Of a DNA stretch of 64,000 bases, positions 35,532 to 43,961 are shown piece after piece. Within the stretch, counting starts at the first letter, position 1. Each line of letters starts with the position of its first letter. The notes beneath the pieces are model-generated. The model did no database searches and was not told the DNA's origin. It worked only from the letters and a program-made list of their open reading frames with translations. The position numbers were made by a program, and so were the translations under genes. Source of the stretch: Persephonella marina EX-H1 (GTDB lineage: Bacteria > Aquificota > Aquificia > Aquificales > Hydrogenothermaceae); contig NC_012440.1 of NCBI RefSeq assembly GCF_000021565.1, forward strand, positions 1,690,210 through 1,754,209. The letters run 5' to 3'.

Positions 35532-36611
35532 TTAGAACGGAACGTCTTCGTCAGACGGTTCAAAAGAAATATTTTCAACTATATTTAATAGTCGTTCAAG
35601 TTCGTCAATCGTTAACTGTTTTGAACTTTCTTTCCCAAATTCTTTAAATATAATCTGTTTAATTTCTTCATTGGATATGTTCTTTTCCTGTGCCACTTCT
35701 AAAATAGATTTTAGTAAACCTTTTCTTTTATAAGCTTCCTCTATGTAATCCCTTACTTCTTTCCAGATGTAGTAATTATCTGTTTCTGATAGAGTACCTA
35801 TTGAGTATTTATCATTTAGTAACTTGTAGTAGTTTATACCCGCTTCATCAGCAAGGAATTTTAATTTATCTTCAAGAACTGTGAGGAGCCTATCAGCTAT
35901 ATCTGAAGCTTCAGATTTCGTTAATTCTTTGGAGCTTTCTTTTCCGGTTTTCTCTCTTAGCCAGTTTTTAAACTCATGGTCATAGAAATCCTTACTGATT
36001 AGATTAGCAATAGCATGTAGTATTTTCACTTGTTCCTGTGTTATAGGTTCTTCATCATCTTCCTCATTTATGAATTGAGGTTCTTCGTCAATTTCTTCAA
36101 CAGATGTGTATCCAGCCACATTGAAAGCTTTTCTTAATGCTCTGTTTACAGCTCTGGTTTCTGCCATTTCTTGTGGATTAGATTTCACTGCCCAACTTTT
36201 TTCGTTTGTAGATGCTTTTCCCCATCCAATATAAGGCTCCTTCTGACCTTTCAAATAAACTTCTGCTCTCCATAGATGTATATCTTTTGGGTTATTCCCT
36301 AAGAAGTAAGCTTTTCTCTCTTCTTCTGTAGCAGGTCTGGTTTTTATCCCCTGAAGTTTTCCAGAATTGTGGGCTATATGTAATAGTCCAGCGTTAGTTA
36401 TATAAAGCCTGTCTTGAATAATTGTTAAGTGACCCAATATTGGATTGAGTCCAAGCTGCTGTGCCGCCAAAACTATTAATGCCCTCTGTTCATTTGTGTA
36501 AGGTTTCCCTTCTCTGTCTCTAAGTATAAGCTGACCAGCTTGCTGCATAAGTTTATCATAATCAACATTTCCCATTAATGCTGTTGGTGGTGCTAATGTT
36601 TTTGTTTCCAT
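35532..36611 (-). CDS. RecT/Bet-like single-strand annealing protein (putative)
   Basis: 359 residues. LAAQQLGLNPILGHLTIIQDRLYITNAGL and NPQEMAETRAVNRALRKAF match the general pattern of phage annealing proteins (RecT/Bet superfamily), which pair complementary single strands in recombination. The C-terminal third holds two related helical blocks, each with GKESSK(E/Q)LT, suggesting an internal duplication. No phage exonuclease is next to it. Last gene of the early operon, ahead of a strong terminator; ATG preceded by AGGAGG. Confidence 0.5.
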   Translation of the reverse strand: METKTLAPPTALMGNVDYDKLMQQAGQLILRDREGKPYTNEQRALIVLAAQQLGLNPILGHLTIIQDRLYITNAGLLHIAHNSGKLQGIKTRPATEEERKAYFLGNNPKDIHLWRAEVYLKGQKEPYIGWGKASTNEKSWAVKSNPQEMAETRAVNRALRKAFNVAGYTSVEEIDEEPQFINEEDDEEPITQEQVKILHAIANLISKDFYDHEFKNWLREKTGKESSKELTKSEASDIADRLLTVLEDKLKFLADEAGINYYKLLNDKYSIGTLSETDNYYIWKEVRDYIEEAYKRKGLLKSILEVAQEKNISNEEIKQIIFKEFGKESSKQLTIDELERLLNIVENISFEPSDEDVPF

Positions 36612-36618
36612 GGCTATA

Positions 36619-36816
36619 TTACCTCCTTGTTTTTTTTGATAATACTTTTATCTTGACACCATCTTTTTGAAAAACCTTTTTGATACTATACTCTTTTTTT
36701 AGCTCTTCCCAACAATCTGGACAAGCTATTTCTTCTTTTCCATCAATTATTACTCTTGTTGGATGGCAAGTTGAAAATGAACAAAAATCACATCCATAAC
36801 TAATGTGAAAACTCAT
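36619..36816 (-). CDS. Zinc-ribbon protein (65 aa)
   Basis: 65 residues with CDFC near the N-terminus and CPDC in the middle, four cysteines suited to one zinc, followed by a lysine-rich C-terminus that could bind nucleic acid. It overlaps the previous small gene by 17 bp in the early operon. No specific family recognised. Confidence 0.55.
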   Translation of the reverse strand: MSFHISYGCDFCSFSTCHPTRVIIDGKEEIACPDCWEELKKEYSIKKVFQKDGVKIKVLSKKTRR

Positions 36817-36970
36817 TTTGCTCCTCCAGTAGTTTTTGTATAAGTTTGCTTGCTTGCTTTTTTGTTAAATTGTTTAAATCGTATTCGTTTGTTATCTTTA
36901 CAACTTTCTCTGGTGGAAGTTTTTGAAGTAAAGATAAAATGTAGTTAAGTTGTTTTTTTGTTGCTTCCAT
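36800..36970 (-). CDS. Small helical phage protein (56 aa)
   Basis: Start chosen at the ATG preceded by GGAAG with seven-base spacing (an in-frame ATG lies five codons upstream). EATKKQLNYILSLLQKLP...NLTKKQASKLIQKLL is two helices, a pattern similar to the short helical repeat at the C-terminus of the annealing-protein candidate nearby. Function unknown; early operon member. Confidence 0.5.
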   Translation of the reverse strand: MEATKKQLNYILSLLQKLPPEKVVKITNEYDLNNLTKKQASKLIQKLLEEQNEFSH

Positions 36971-37406
36971 ACCATATCTTCCCAATCAGTTCAGGATTCT
37001 GATAAATATTGCCTACTACGATATAGTTTTCAGACGGGTCTGCCTCGGTAGAAAAATCCCATTCACAAGTATCTTTTATTTTCCAAGAATTTCTACTCCA
37101 TATTACCTGATAAATTGGGGACTCTTTCATAATAGCTGATACTATTAAGTCACCTTCATATATTGGTTTACTGTTTGCGTCATAATAGCCTGTAAATTGA
37201 CCAATCGTTTCTGGTCTAACTTCAATCAACAATCCAAATCCACTGTAAACAGCTATTCCATCTACAATATTGGTTAATCCAAGTTCAAAGCCTTCTGGGA
37301 ATATGAAATATCTACCTTCGGCTGTTCTGATTAGATCTCCTTCTATAAAGTCATATTCTTTTGCTTTTACTGGGATGCCTCTAAACTTTATGTCCTCTAA
37401 TCTCAT
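36945..37406 (-). CDS. YopX-family phage protein
   Basis: 153 residues. RPETIGQFTGYYDANSKPIYEGDLI and IVVGNIYQNPELI are the YopX signature found in many phages of Gram-positive and other bacteria; the function is unknown. It overlaps its downstream neighbour and shares four bases with the upstream gene, so it is in the early operon. Confidence 0.75.
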   Translation of the reverse strand: MRLEDIKFRGIPVKAKEYDFIEGDLIRTAEGRYFIFPEGFELGLTNIVDGIAVYSGFGLLIEVRPETIGQFTGYYDANSKPIYEGDLIVSAIMKESPIYQVIWSRNSWKIKDTCEWDFSTEADPSENYIVVGNIYQNPELIGKIWYGSNKKTT

Positions 37407-37774
37407 AATTGCTTTGCCCCCTTATTTAAAGTTCCCTTAACAGCTTTTACATGGGTTTTCCAAAGGATTGCTTTTTGTTCCTTGATTGCATAAGAGGAAG
37501 CAATGGTGTGAGAAACCTGGTCAACTATTTCATCGGCAGTATGTTGACTGAAAGGTTCGTTAGCAATTAGGAGTATTTCAATTATGTACTCTCCAGACTG
37601 CTTATAAACTCTGCATACAGCTGCTACTGGATATCTGTTAAACTCAAATAGCTCATATTCACCAATTATATTTCCAAAAAATTTGTTCATTGCTTCATCT
37701 ATAGAAATAGTTTTAACCTGAGACTGTTCTTTAGGGGATTTTTTCTTAAGCCATGGAAAAATTTTTGATAGCAT
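37403..37774 (-). CDS. Unknown early protein (123 aa)
   Basis: A lysine-rich N-terminus with one short hydrophobic patch (LSKIFPWLKKK) precedes a compact alpha/beta body (PVAAVCRVYKQSGEYIIEILLI). No family recognised. ATG with GGAGTAAC upstream; 3 bp after the coiled-coil gene and overlapping the YopX gene by 4 bp. Confidence 0.5.
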   Translation of the reverse strand: MLSKIFPWLKKKSPKEQSQVKTISIDEAMNKFFGNIIGEYELFEFNRYPVAAVCRVYKQSGEYIIEILLIANEPFSQHTADEIVDQVSHTIASSYAIKEQKAILWKTHVKAVKGTLNKGAKQL

Positions 37775-37777
37775 TCG

Positions 37778-38050
37778 TTACTCCTCCAGCTTTTTTAAAA
37801 TTTCATCTCTTATACGGTTCAGGTTTCTTTCAATGTTTTTGATGCTTTTGTCTGCTATAGAAGAAAGGGGCTGTCCAAGAAGCCCCTCTATGCTTCTGAC
37901 TTTCACGAGTATCTTTTCTGGATAACGGAGTAGTTCCTCAAGCTCTGAAAACACCTCTTCAATCTTGGTATCTGATATGTCTATCTTTTTTCTTTTCTTT
38001 TCAAACTGGTTGAGCTCCATCTTGCAAATCTCCTCTATTGTTTTTATCAT
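37778..38050 (-). CDS. Unknown early coiled-coil protein (90 aa)
   Basis: Entirely helical and charged (ELNQFEKKRKKIDISD, KNIERNLNRIRDEILKKL), so it may form an oligomer or bind a partner. It directly abuts the gene on each side in the early operon. No family recognised. Confidence 0.5.
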   Translation of the reverse strand: MIKTIEEICKMELNQFEKKRKKIDISDTKIEEVFSELEELLRYPEKILVKVRSIEGLLGQPLSSIADKSIKNIERNLNRIRDEILKKLEE

Positions 38051-38290
38051 TTAGTTAGCGTGTGTCTTTACTTGTTTTTTGAGAAGGATCCTCATCTTTG
38101 GGGGTTCTTCTCTTTTTATCCAGTAGCGAACCTCTTGTCTATTGGCTGTCTTTTTTGTGAAATAATGTCTCCAGGTTTTGCCAGTTGACCTGCAGATGAC
38201 CGTTACGAAACTCCCTGATTCCTGGATCTCATAAAATCTGCTGTCAAAATGAACTCTTGAAATACCGAAGTCTAAAACGATGTTTCTCAT
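38051..38290 (-). CDS. Unknown early basic protein (79 aa)
   Basis: A short beta-rich N-terminus (ISRVHFDSRFYEIQESGSFVTVICRS) and a basic C-terminus (KREEPPKMRILLKKQVKTHAN). It ends one base before the next gene. AGGAGG precedes the ATG. The tail QVKTHA recurs at the start of the MuB-like ATPase (MQVKTHAY), a small shared oddity. No family recognised. Confidence 0.5.
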   Translation of the reverse strand: MRNIVLDFGISRVHFDSRFYEIQESGSFVTVICRSTGKTWRHYFTKKTANRQEVRYWIKREEPPKMRILLKKQVKTHAN

Positions 38291-38357
38291 GTTACACCTC
38301 CTACTTAAAGAGTTTTTCTACTAATAAAGGGATTGAAAACATTCATCTTAATTCTCC

Positions 38358-38636
38358 TTAAAAAGTATTTGATTCAATTTCTTTCTTTAATGCTTTTGCT
38401 GGAGCAAACACAGGGACTCTTTTAGATGGAAGCTGTTTTATTTCTCCGTGAGTTTTTACTTTACGGGAACTTCGTATCTTTGTATAGAACACGCCAAAAC
38501 CCGGAACCTGAAGTCTATCTCCCCGGAGCATTACACTCTTTAAGGTATGAAATACTTCTTCAACTACCTTGTCTGCCACTTCAACAGGAACCTGTGCGTT
38601 TTTGGAAACCTGAATCTTTAGTTCTTTGTAAGTCAT
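38358..38636 (-). CDS. HU/IHF-family DNA-bending protein
   Basis: 92 residues from the ATG that follows TAGGAGGTG (a longer upstream frame overlaps another gene and has no site). VEEVFHTLKSVMLRGDRLQVPGFGVFYTKIRSSRKVKTHGEIKQLPS and KALKKEIE follow the HU/IHF fold. Mu transposition needs host HU and IHF; here the phage carries its own. It lies next to the DnaC-like gene in the early operon. Confidence 0.85.
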   Translation of the reverse strand: MTYKELKIQVSKNAQVPVEVADKVVEEVFHTLKSVMLRGDRLQVPGFGVFYTKIRSSRKVKTHGEIKQLPSKRVPVFAPAKALKKEIESNTF

Positions 38637-38647
38637 GTCTTCACCTC

Positions 38648-38734
38648 CTATGAGTTTCTTATCATTTCTACAAGTATCCATGCACCTGCAAAAATAAAGG
38701 CAGAAAAAGCTACTGCTCCTGCAAGTTCTTCCAT
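38648..38734 (-). CDS. Very small membrane protein (28 aa)
   Basis: 28 codons, one hydrophobic helix (ELAGAVAFSAFIFAGAWILVEM). A strong site AAGGAGGTG precedes its ATG, and its stop TAG is part of the next gene's AGGAGG, so it links the DnaC-like gene to the HU gene. Similar tiny membrane genes appear elsewhere in this early region (44575-44661). Confidence 0.5.
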   Translation of the reverse strand: MEELAGAVAFSAFIFAGAWILVEMIRNS

Positions 38735-38740
38735 TTGTCT

Positions 38741-39385
38741 TCACCTCCTTTTTATCCTTAAGTCTTTATCCTTGATTTGCTTAATCTCACACATTTCAAG
38801 CAGCCTTGATATTACTGGTTCTTCTGCGATAAAGTTTGCAAGGTCTTTAAAGCTTGCGTTTGTAGTGATAAAAAGTAGTTTGTCCGTGTTGTATGCATAG
38901 TAGATTATTTCTGTTGCAAATTTTCTTTCATATTCATTCAGATTTGGATTGAAATCATCTATCAAATAGCAGTCAAACTCTTTGTATATTTTTCTGGTTT
39001 CATTGATATCAAAGTTCTGCAATGATATATATGCTGGTGCATTTACTTTGTATTCCTGTAGAAGTTTCGCTGTTTTATATATGCAGGCAAATGTTTTTCC
39101 TATTCCAGCATTTCCTGACAGTATTAATCCCTTTTTGCTCTTGAGGGTTTCCTCAAGGGCTTTTGTTTTTCTTTTTTCTTTCTGGAACACTATATTTATA
39201 TATTTTTCTGGGAAGTTTCCTTGAAGAAGTTTTTCTTTTATCTGATGTGGCGGTAGAGGTTTAAGAACTTTTACAATTCCTTCTGGTTTTGCTATCCAGT
39301 AGTATGTATCACCTTCAAAACAAAGACGCTCTCCATTTACTTTCTTTATAGCTTCTTCTACACTTTTTGCCATCAACATCCTCAA
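38741..39385 (-). CDS. DnaC/IstB-like helicase-loader ATPase
   Basis: 214 residues. Walker A GNAGIGKT at residues 91-98, Walker B CYLIDDFN and sensor LLFITTNASF are the DnaC/DnaA-clade AAA+ pattern. It would load the host replicative helicase at phage forks, relevant for replicative transposition. It follows the 173-aa gene by 6 bp and precedes a tiny membrane gene. Confidence 0.8.
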   Translation of the reverse strand: MRMLMAKSVEEAIKKVNGERLCFEGDTYYWIAKPEGIVKVLKPLPPHQIKEKLLQGNFPEKYINIVFQKEKRKTKALEETLKSKKGLILSGNAGIGKTFACIYKTAKLLQEYKVNAPAYISLQNFDINETRKIYKEFDCYLIDDFNPNLNEYERKFATEIIYYAYNTDKLLFITTNASFKDLANFIAEEPVISRLLEMCEIKQIKDKDLRIKRR

Positions 39386-39391
39386 ACCCTC

Positions 39392-39913
39392 CTAAAAGTT
39401 TGGAACATCTTCATCATCATCTGAGACATTTGGAATGCTAAGGTCTTCTTCTTCTTGCTCTGCAGCATTAATGTAGAAGTCAAGCCCTCGCTCGTTTTCT
39501 GGCGATGTCCATTTTCTCCTTTCCTGGTTTTGTGCTTTCTTTATAGCCGGGAGCAGAGCTCTAAACTGAGTTATTCCTTTTGCTCCTTTTCTTTGTGTTT
39601 TCTTGAAATGTTCATAATCGCTTTTTAACTGGTCTGTAGTTTCCCCATTTTGCTGATAGATTTTTACAAGCTCTTTTAGATGTTTTCCGATAATTGCCTG
39701 ATATTTCACGCTCATAAGTTTTTCCGGTGGGTCATTATTCCAAAGCTGTAAATACCAGCCCATAAGATGTCTGATATCAACCTTGTCTTTTTGTTTTTCT
39801 TCAAGATAGACTTGCAGTCCTTTGATGAGTTTGTCTAATTTTTCTCTTGCCTGCTTTCCAGAGCGAGTATCTCTAATCTCTATGAGTTTTTTCAAAATTG
39901 TTTCGTGTCTCAT
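39392..39913 (-). CDS. Unknown early protein, possibly replication-linked (173 aa)
   Basis: Helical, charged, with a very acidic C-terminus (EQEEEDLSIPNVSDDDEDVP). IRHLMGWYLQLWNNDPPEKLM and YQAIIGKHLKELVKIYQ suggest a compact helical core. The same acidic DEDVPF-like ending is seen in the annealing-protein candidate (PSDEDVPF), which may be a shared partner-binding tail. It precedes the DnaC-like gene, so a role in loading is plausible but unproven. Confidence 0.5.
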   Translation of the reverse strand: MRHETILKKLIEIRDTRSGKQAREKLDKLIKGLQVYLEEKQKDKVDIRHLMGWYLQLWNNDPPEKLMSVKYQAIIGKHLKELVKIYQQNGETTDQLKSDYEHFKKTQRKGAKGITQFRALLPAIKKAQNQERRKWTSPENERGLDFYINAAEQEEEDLSIPNVSDDDEDVPNF

Positions 39914-40452
39914 AGTGTTACTCCTTTTAGTCTTCTTCTAATGATTTTTAGCCTTTCCTTGATTGCTTCCTCACTTCTTCCAAGTTCTTTTGAAAGCTGA
40001 GCAGCCTTTTGTCTGCTATAGCGATAATTATCAGATTTGAAAACTTCAATTAACTTTTGTTCTTCCCATTTCTGCCATTTCTGGAACTTTCTACCTGTTT
40101 TTCCACGGTGTCTGCGGCTTTGGTGATACAGTTTGTAATACTCTTTCTTGCATGCATTTGAGCAGAACATCTGTTTTTCTTCAAATGGAACATATTCTCT
40201 ATTGCATACAGCACACTTTTTCTTTTCTATATACTTCTCCCAATCTGTAGCATATTCTCTAAGAGCAAATATACCTTCTGATACTGCAGTAATTGTTGCC
40301 TTATAGAGCTGTTGCTTTATGAAGTCTTTCACTTTGTTTCTTATAAATGCTTTTCCAAGATGTTTATACTTTGTTCCTTCCAGATCCTTGACCACATCTT
40401 TTGCTGTAAAAACTTTTCTTTTGACCATAAATGACCAGATGACATTTTTCAT
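39910..40452 (-). CDS. Zinc-finger and HTH DNA-binding protein (180 aa)
   Basis: Three parts: an N-terminal winged-helix-like domain (FTAKDVVKDLEGTKYKHLGK), a zinc finger CAVC...CSNACKKEYY near residues 80-105, and a C-terminal helical domain (WEEQKLIEVFKSDNYRYSRQKAAQLSKELGRSEEAI) like a SANT/HTH module. It is a strong nucleic-acid binder candidate and could be a regulator of the middle or late genes. It overlaps the MuB-like gene by 4 bp. Confidence 0.6.
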   Translation of the reverse strand: MKNVIWSFMVKRKVFTAKDVVKDLEGTKYKHLGKAFIRNKVKDFIKQQLYKATITAVSEGIFALREYATDWEKYIEKKKCAVCNREYVPFEEKQMFCSNACKKEYYKLYHQSRRHRGKTGRKFQKWQKWEEQKLIEVFKSDNYRYSRQKAAQLSKELGRSEEAIKERLKIIRRRLKGVTL

Positions 40453-41141
40453 AATGAAACCTCTACTGCCTTTATAAGTTTTTTGATTTCTTTTTCTGAA
40501 AGCTGGTTTAGTTTCATACCTTTTGCGTAATAAAGAAGCCTATCTATCTCTATTGTTGTCCAGCCTCTTTGTTTTGCGATTTTGAGCAGGTTTTCATCTG
40601 TTTTGATTTTGTATGCAGCTGCAAGTTGATTGACCGTTTTTTCCGATAGAGAATCAAGGGATTTTCTGATTATTACACGTTTATTCAGTGCTGGATATTT
40701 CGTAATGTGTTTCAGCAGGTCAAGGTCTCCAAGAAGAACAAATCTGATTGGAAATTCTTCAAATACATCCTTTATTTCTCCCATTAAGACTCTTTTTGTT
40801 AGCAATCTTTGAGCTTCGTCTAAAATCACAATTGGATACTGCTGTGTTGCCTCAAGATATGTAGCCAAAAACTCAAGTGTTTCCTGGTAGCTTCTTGAAA
40901 TAGCTGAACCTAAAACTCTTGCAAGTTCCCTTGTAAACTTAGAAGGTGTATCAAGTGTTTGGGAAATTTTCATGTAAAAAACATCATGGTGATGCTTGGT
41001 GAGCATTTTTGCGGCTTGGGTTTTGCCAACACCGTAATTTGCAGAGACTATGGCAATACCTTGCTTGTCATCTTTGATTGTCTTTCTCATAAGCAATACT
41101 ACTTTTTCAAGTTCTTCATAAGCGTGTGTCTTTACTTGCAT
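40449..41141 (-). CDS. MuB/TnsC-type transposition ATPase
   Basis: 230 residues, AAA+ ATPase. Walker A ANYGVGKT (Lys40), Walker B PIVILDEAQRL (Asp108, Glu109), arginine-rich region near 175. It matches MuB/TnsC-like proteins, which coat target DNA and stimulate the transposase. One base separates it from the transposase gene, the canonical pair. Confidence 0.88.
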   Translation of the reverse strand: MQVKTHAYEELEKVVLLMRKTIKDDKQGIAIVSANYGVGKTQAAKMLTKHHHDVFYMKISQTLDTPSKFTRELARVLGSAISRSYQETLEFLATYLEATQQYPIVILDEAQRLLTKRVLMGEIKDVFEEFPIRFVLLGDLDLLKHITKYPALNKRVIIRKSLDSLSEKTVNQLAAAYKIKTDENLLKIAKQRGWTTIEIDRLLYYAKGMKLNQLSEKEIKKLIKAVEVSL

Positions 41142-41142
41142 T

Positions 41143-42603
41143 TTAGTCCTCCTCTGCTAAGAGTTGTTCTAAGATGTTTGGTTCCTCTTCATCTATCTGT
41201 TGTTCTACAGGTAAATTTTCAAGCTGTATCTCCTCAAGGTTTATATCTGGTTTATATGGATCTTCTTGCAGAGCTTCCACCTCAAGCATAGCTTTATCTT
41301 CTTCCAGCTTCTGTATTCTCTTCTGGATGCGTTTTTGTTTTTGCTTGATTTGTTTGTCTTTGATTGTCTCAAGGTCTGCTGGCTGGCTGATGAGATTAGC
41401 AGTTCCTAAATACTCTCCAGTTTCTGCGTGATAAACAAACAGCTTTGTTATGTTTTCAATGTCTCTTAAACAGAGAACTGGCAGATTTTTTCTTTTTCTG
41501 CCCAGCTGGTTTTCTGTCTTGTGATAGATAAATTCATAGATGAGGTTGTCTATCTTTATCTGGTTATTAATCACTTTTCTTTCAAATTTTTGAGCAAATG
41601 CCATTCTGATGGTTTCTTCATCTACCTGCCTTGTTTCAAGCCCGTATGAGTTGACCAGCTCCAGTGGTGAGAATGCTCCCTGAATGTGTTTGAAGTTATG
41701 AGATTCTTTATTGAAATGCTCTATAGATAGATGCCATAAATCTTCAATGGTTCCCTCAAAGCCTGATGCTCTAATAGTTCTTGCTGTGTCTTTTAGGCTT
41801 CTGAAAAATCTTTCTATGATTTTTGAAGATGGGTTATAGGATTTTGTATTTCTGTATTCAACGCCAAGCTCTTTTAAAGCATTTATGATGTAATCGTTTT
41901 TGATGATTTTTTCATTGTCAGACTTGATGGCTTTTGGAACTCCGTACTGGATAAAAAGCGTCATCAGGTAGTAAGCAACATCAAGTGAGTTAAAGGCTTT
42001 GTTGTAATGTTTTGCGTTTTTCTCTTTGTTTTCAACAATCATTGCCGGGAATACATAGCCTGTGAATGTATCAATAACCTGCATAATTGAGTAATTTTTA
42101 CCTTCCCACTCATAGCCCGTGGCATCTATTTCCCACAGAGCAACTTCTCTCTTAACAGTTCCTTTAGACTGGACAAACTTTGAGATTTCTTTTTTGAGCC
42201 TTCTTTGCTTTTCCAGTTTCTCCTGAGAACCAAACTCTCTGATTATGAAGTAGTCAAGAAAGCTGTAAAATGCTTTTTTCTTCAGGTTTATGTTTTCCTC
42301 AAACAAGTCAAGTTTTATCATTTCGTAGATTTGAGAGTTAGACAGAGGTCTGCTTATGCCTTTTTCTTCGGTTCTTAGAGTAAGCAAGGTCTTTAGCTTG
42401 CTTTTGAGTTTTTCCGACATAGACTTATAAATCTGCAGGTTCTTCTCTCCTCTTTTTCTTTCTTTTCCTACCTCTCCATTTACAATTCTGTGAACTGTTG
42501 ATTTGCTTATTCCTGTGATATCTGCTATCTGTCTTATTGAAAAGCCTTGAGAGTAAAGCCGAATTACTTTTGCCTTTGCCTTAGTGTTTTTGCGCATAGC
42601 CAT
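41143..42603 (-). CDS. DDE transposase (MuA/TnsB type)
   Basis: 486 residues. The N-terminal helix-turn-helix (SQGFSIRQIADITGISKSTVHRIV) is followed by the RNase H-fold catalytic core with Asp160 (WEIDATGYEW), Asp229 (IKSDNEKI) and Glu264 (SKIIERFFRSL), then a beta-barrel-like part and a C-terminal helical tail for the ATPase. It cuts and joins phage ends. It overlaps the ParB-like gene by one base and its ATPase gene follows. Confidence 0.93.
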   Translation of the reverse strand: MAMRKNTKAKAKVIRLYSQGFSIRQIADITGISKSTVHRIVNGEVGKERKRGEKNLQIYKSMSEKLKSKLKTLLTLRTEEKGISRPLSNSQIYEMIKLDLFEENINLKKKAFYSFLDYFIIREFGSQEKLEKQRRLKKEISKFVQSKGTVKREVALWEIDATGYEWEGKNYSIMQVIDTFTGYVFPAMIVENKEKNAKHYNKAFNSLDVAYYLMTLFIQYGVPKAIKSDNEKIIKNDYIINALKELGVEYRNTKSYNPSSKIIERFFRSLKDTARTIRASGFEGTIEDLWHLSIEHFNKESHNFKHIQGAFSPLELVNSYGLETRQVDEETIRMAFAQKFERKVINNQIKIDNLIYEFIYHKTENQLGRKRKNLPVLCLRDIENITKLFVYHAETGEYLGTANLISQPADLETIKDKQIKQKQKRIQKRIQKLEEDKAMLEVEALQEDPYKPDINLEEIQLENLPVEQQIDEEEPNILEQLLAEED

Positions 42604-43622
42604 TATCTCCTGTTGTATTCAAATAATGCTTTTCTGTCTTTGTAAATCTCCATATCTTTATAGGTCTCTTCTTTAAAGGCAAAGTAAATCTCTTCAAGGA
42701 TTTCTACAGCTGTATCTGTTCCAAAGTGAAACTGTATTTCTATAACTATGTCCCATATATCGTTTTTCCGTCTTTCAAGAAGCTGAGTTGGGGTCAGATA
42801 TTCTGATGGCTTGTCTTTCTTGGTTTTTTTCTTTGGTTTTTCCTGGCGTTCTTCTGTATCCTGCTCCTGTGCTTCTTCGGGTTGATATTCGTTCCAGTCT
42901 GACCAATCGGGTTCTGAAGTGTCTGTTGCATTTTTTTCCTCGGTAACTTTTGCAACATTTAACCATCTTGATATAGTAGATTTATCTTTGTTTAATATCT
43001 CTGCTATCTGTGAAACAGTATATCCTTGTTCTTTTAACTCGTTAGCCTTTTTCTTAAGCTCTTCCTTTTCACTTTTTATAAGTCCTGCTTCCGAAAGAAC
43101 CTTTTCTACATAAGCAACAGAAGTTTTTAACACTTTTGCGATTATTTCTTTTCTGGTTCTTTTGTCGTATTGGGTTAGTATTTCCCAGTCTCTTAAGATG
43201 GCTTTTTTCTTTTCTGTTTGGGTTAGAGGAGTATCTATTTCTTTTTCTTCTGTGTTTACTGCCTGTGCGACTACTGGATAGAGACCTTCTGGAACTTCCC
43301 AGATTTCAGCGTATATTTTTTCACTTCCAAGTTCCTTATTTGCATAAAACCTGTGATTTCCGTCAAGAATAATCTTTTTAAAATCACTTTCTCTTTCTAC
43401 CACAAGAATAGGTGGGAATATATCTCCTTCTTCAAGCTGTTCTGAATACAGCTTAACCCTTTCCCAGTCTGTGCTTTCTCTTGGGTATATCCCCTGGTCA
43501 ATGATTAAATCTTCCAGATAAAATTCATCAACATACTTTTGTCTGCAGCCAAGCTGTGTTAAAAGCTTATAAACATCGGGTCTTCTATTTTTTAAGGTTA
43601 ACTTTTCTACTTTTTCTCTCAT
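42603..43622 (-). CDS. ParB-like N-terminal domain protein with HTH
   Basis: 339 residues. The ParB/Srx fold is seen in IFPPILVVERES...IILDGNHRFYANKELG, an HTH follows (YTVSQIAEILNKDKSTISRWL), then an acidic and a lysine-rich linker and a helical C-terminus. ParB-like proteins bind DNA sites and, in several families, hydrolyse CTP. Placed directly ahead of the transposase in the same transcript, it may act at the phage ends or on segregation. AGGAGG before the ATG. Confidence 0.75.
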   Translation of the reverse strand: MREKVEKLTLKNRRPDVYKLLTQLGCRQKYVDEFYLEDLIIDQGIYPRESTDWERVKLYSEQLEEGDIFPPILVVERESDFKKIILDGNHRFYANKELGSEKIYAEIWEVPEGLYPVVAQAVNTEEKEIDTPLTQTEKKKAILRDWEILTQYDKRTRKEIIAKVLKTSVAYVEKVLSEAGLIKSEKEELKKKANELKEQGYTVSQIAEILNKDKSTISRWLNVAKVTEEKNATDTSEPDWSDWNEYQPEEAQEQDTEERQEKPKKKTKKDKPSEYLTPTQLLERRKNDIWDIVIEIQFHFGTDTAVEILEEIYFAFKEETYKDMEIYKDRKALFEYNRR

Positions 43623-43682
43623 TTTGTTCCTCCTGAAATTCGTTCTAATCGTTCACTTAAGCTGAAAGTTTTTGAGAAATTA

Positions 43683-43700
43683 TGTCTAACCTGTCCTAAC
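43683..43700 (+). promoter_or_regulatory. Late promoter element, copy 4 (points against the early operon)
   Basis: TGTCTAACCTGTCCTAAC, one base different from the consensus, on the plus strand 33 bases ahead of the 75-aa membrane gene. TATAGATAAT lies where the other copies have their -10-like block. TTATCAAAA is absent. Transcription would run antisense to the start of the early operon. Confidence 0.6.
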
Positions 43701-43733
43701 TTTTTGGTGTAAATGAGGGTATAGATAATAGGT

Positions 43734-43961
43734 ATGGAAGACCTGTTAAAAGATTTATTGGTTTTACTTGTGGAAAAAGGAAATATAGACTTTCTATATC
43801 TATCTGTCCTTGCATTCTTGATAATATATATTGAAGAAAAAAGAACCTTTATAAACTCAACCATTTTGCTTCTCCTTTCCTTTATGTGTTTCTTGTTGTT
43901 TCTTGCTTTGGGAGTTAAGATTTTCGCTTATATTTCCAAGGGTTTCTTTTATCTGATGTAA
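43734..43961 (+). CDS. Small two-span membrane protein, holin-like (75 aa)
   Basis: Two hydrophobic helices (about 20-34 and 41-68) with charged ends. It is the only plus-strand gene in the early region and lies behind a late-type element. Size and topology suit a holin or a superinfection-exclusion protein. Its 3' end overlaps the minus-strand 71-aa gene by 105 bp. The ribosome site is weak (AATAGG), so confidence is moderate. Confidence 0.5.
   Translation: MEDLLKDLLVLLVEKGNIDFLYLSVLAFLIIYIEEKRTFINSTILLLLSFMCFLLFLALGVKIFAYISKGFFYLM

Noticed and set aside
38637-38744. Long N-terminal extension of the HU gene
   Set aside because: The upstream ATG gives a cysteine-rich non-HU stretch and overlaps a better 28-aa frame; the internal ATG has AGGAGG at the right distance.
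43619-43864. Minus-strand 81-aa frame between the 71-aa gene and the ParB-like gene
   Set aside because: It has an acceptable ribosome site and its stop overlaps the next ATG, but the protein lacks normal composition and lies opposite a better membrane-protein frame and the late element. It may only be a translated linker.
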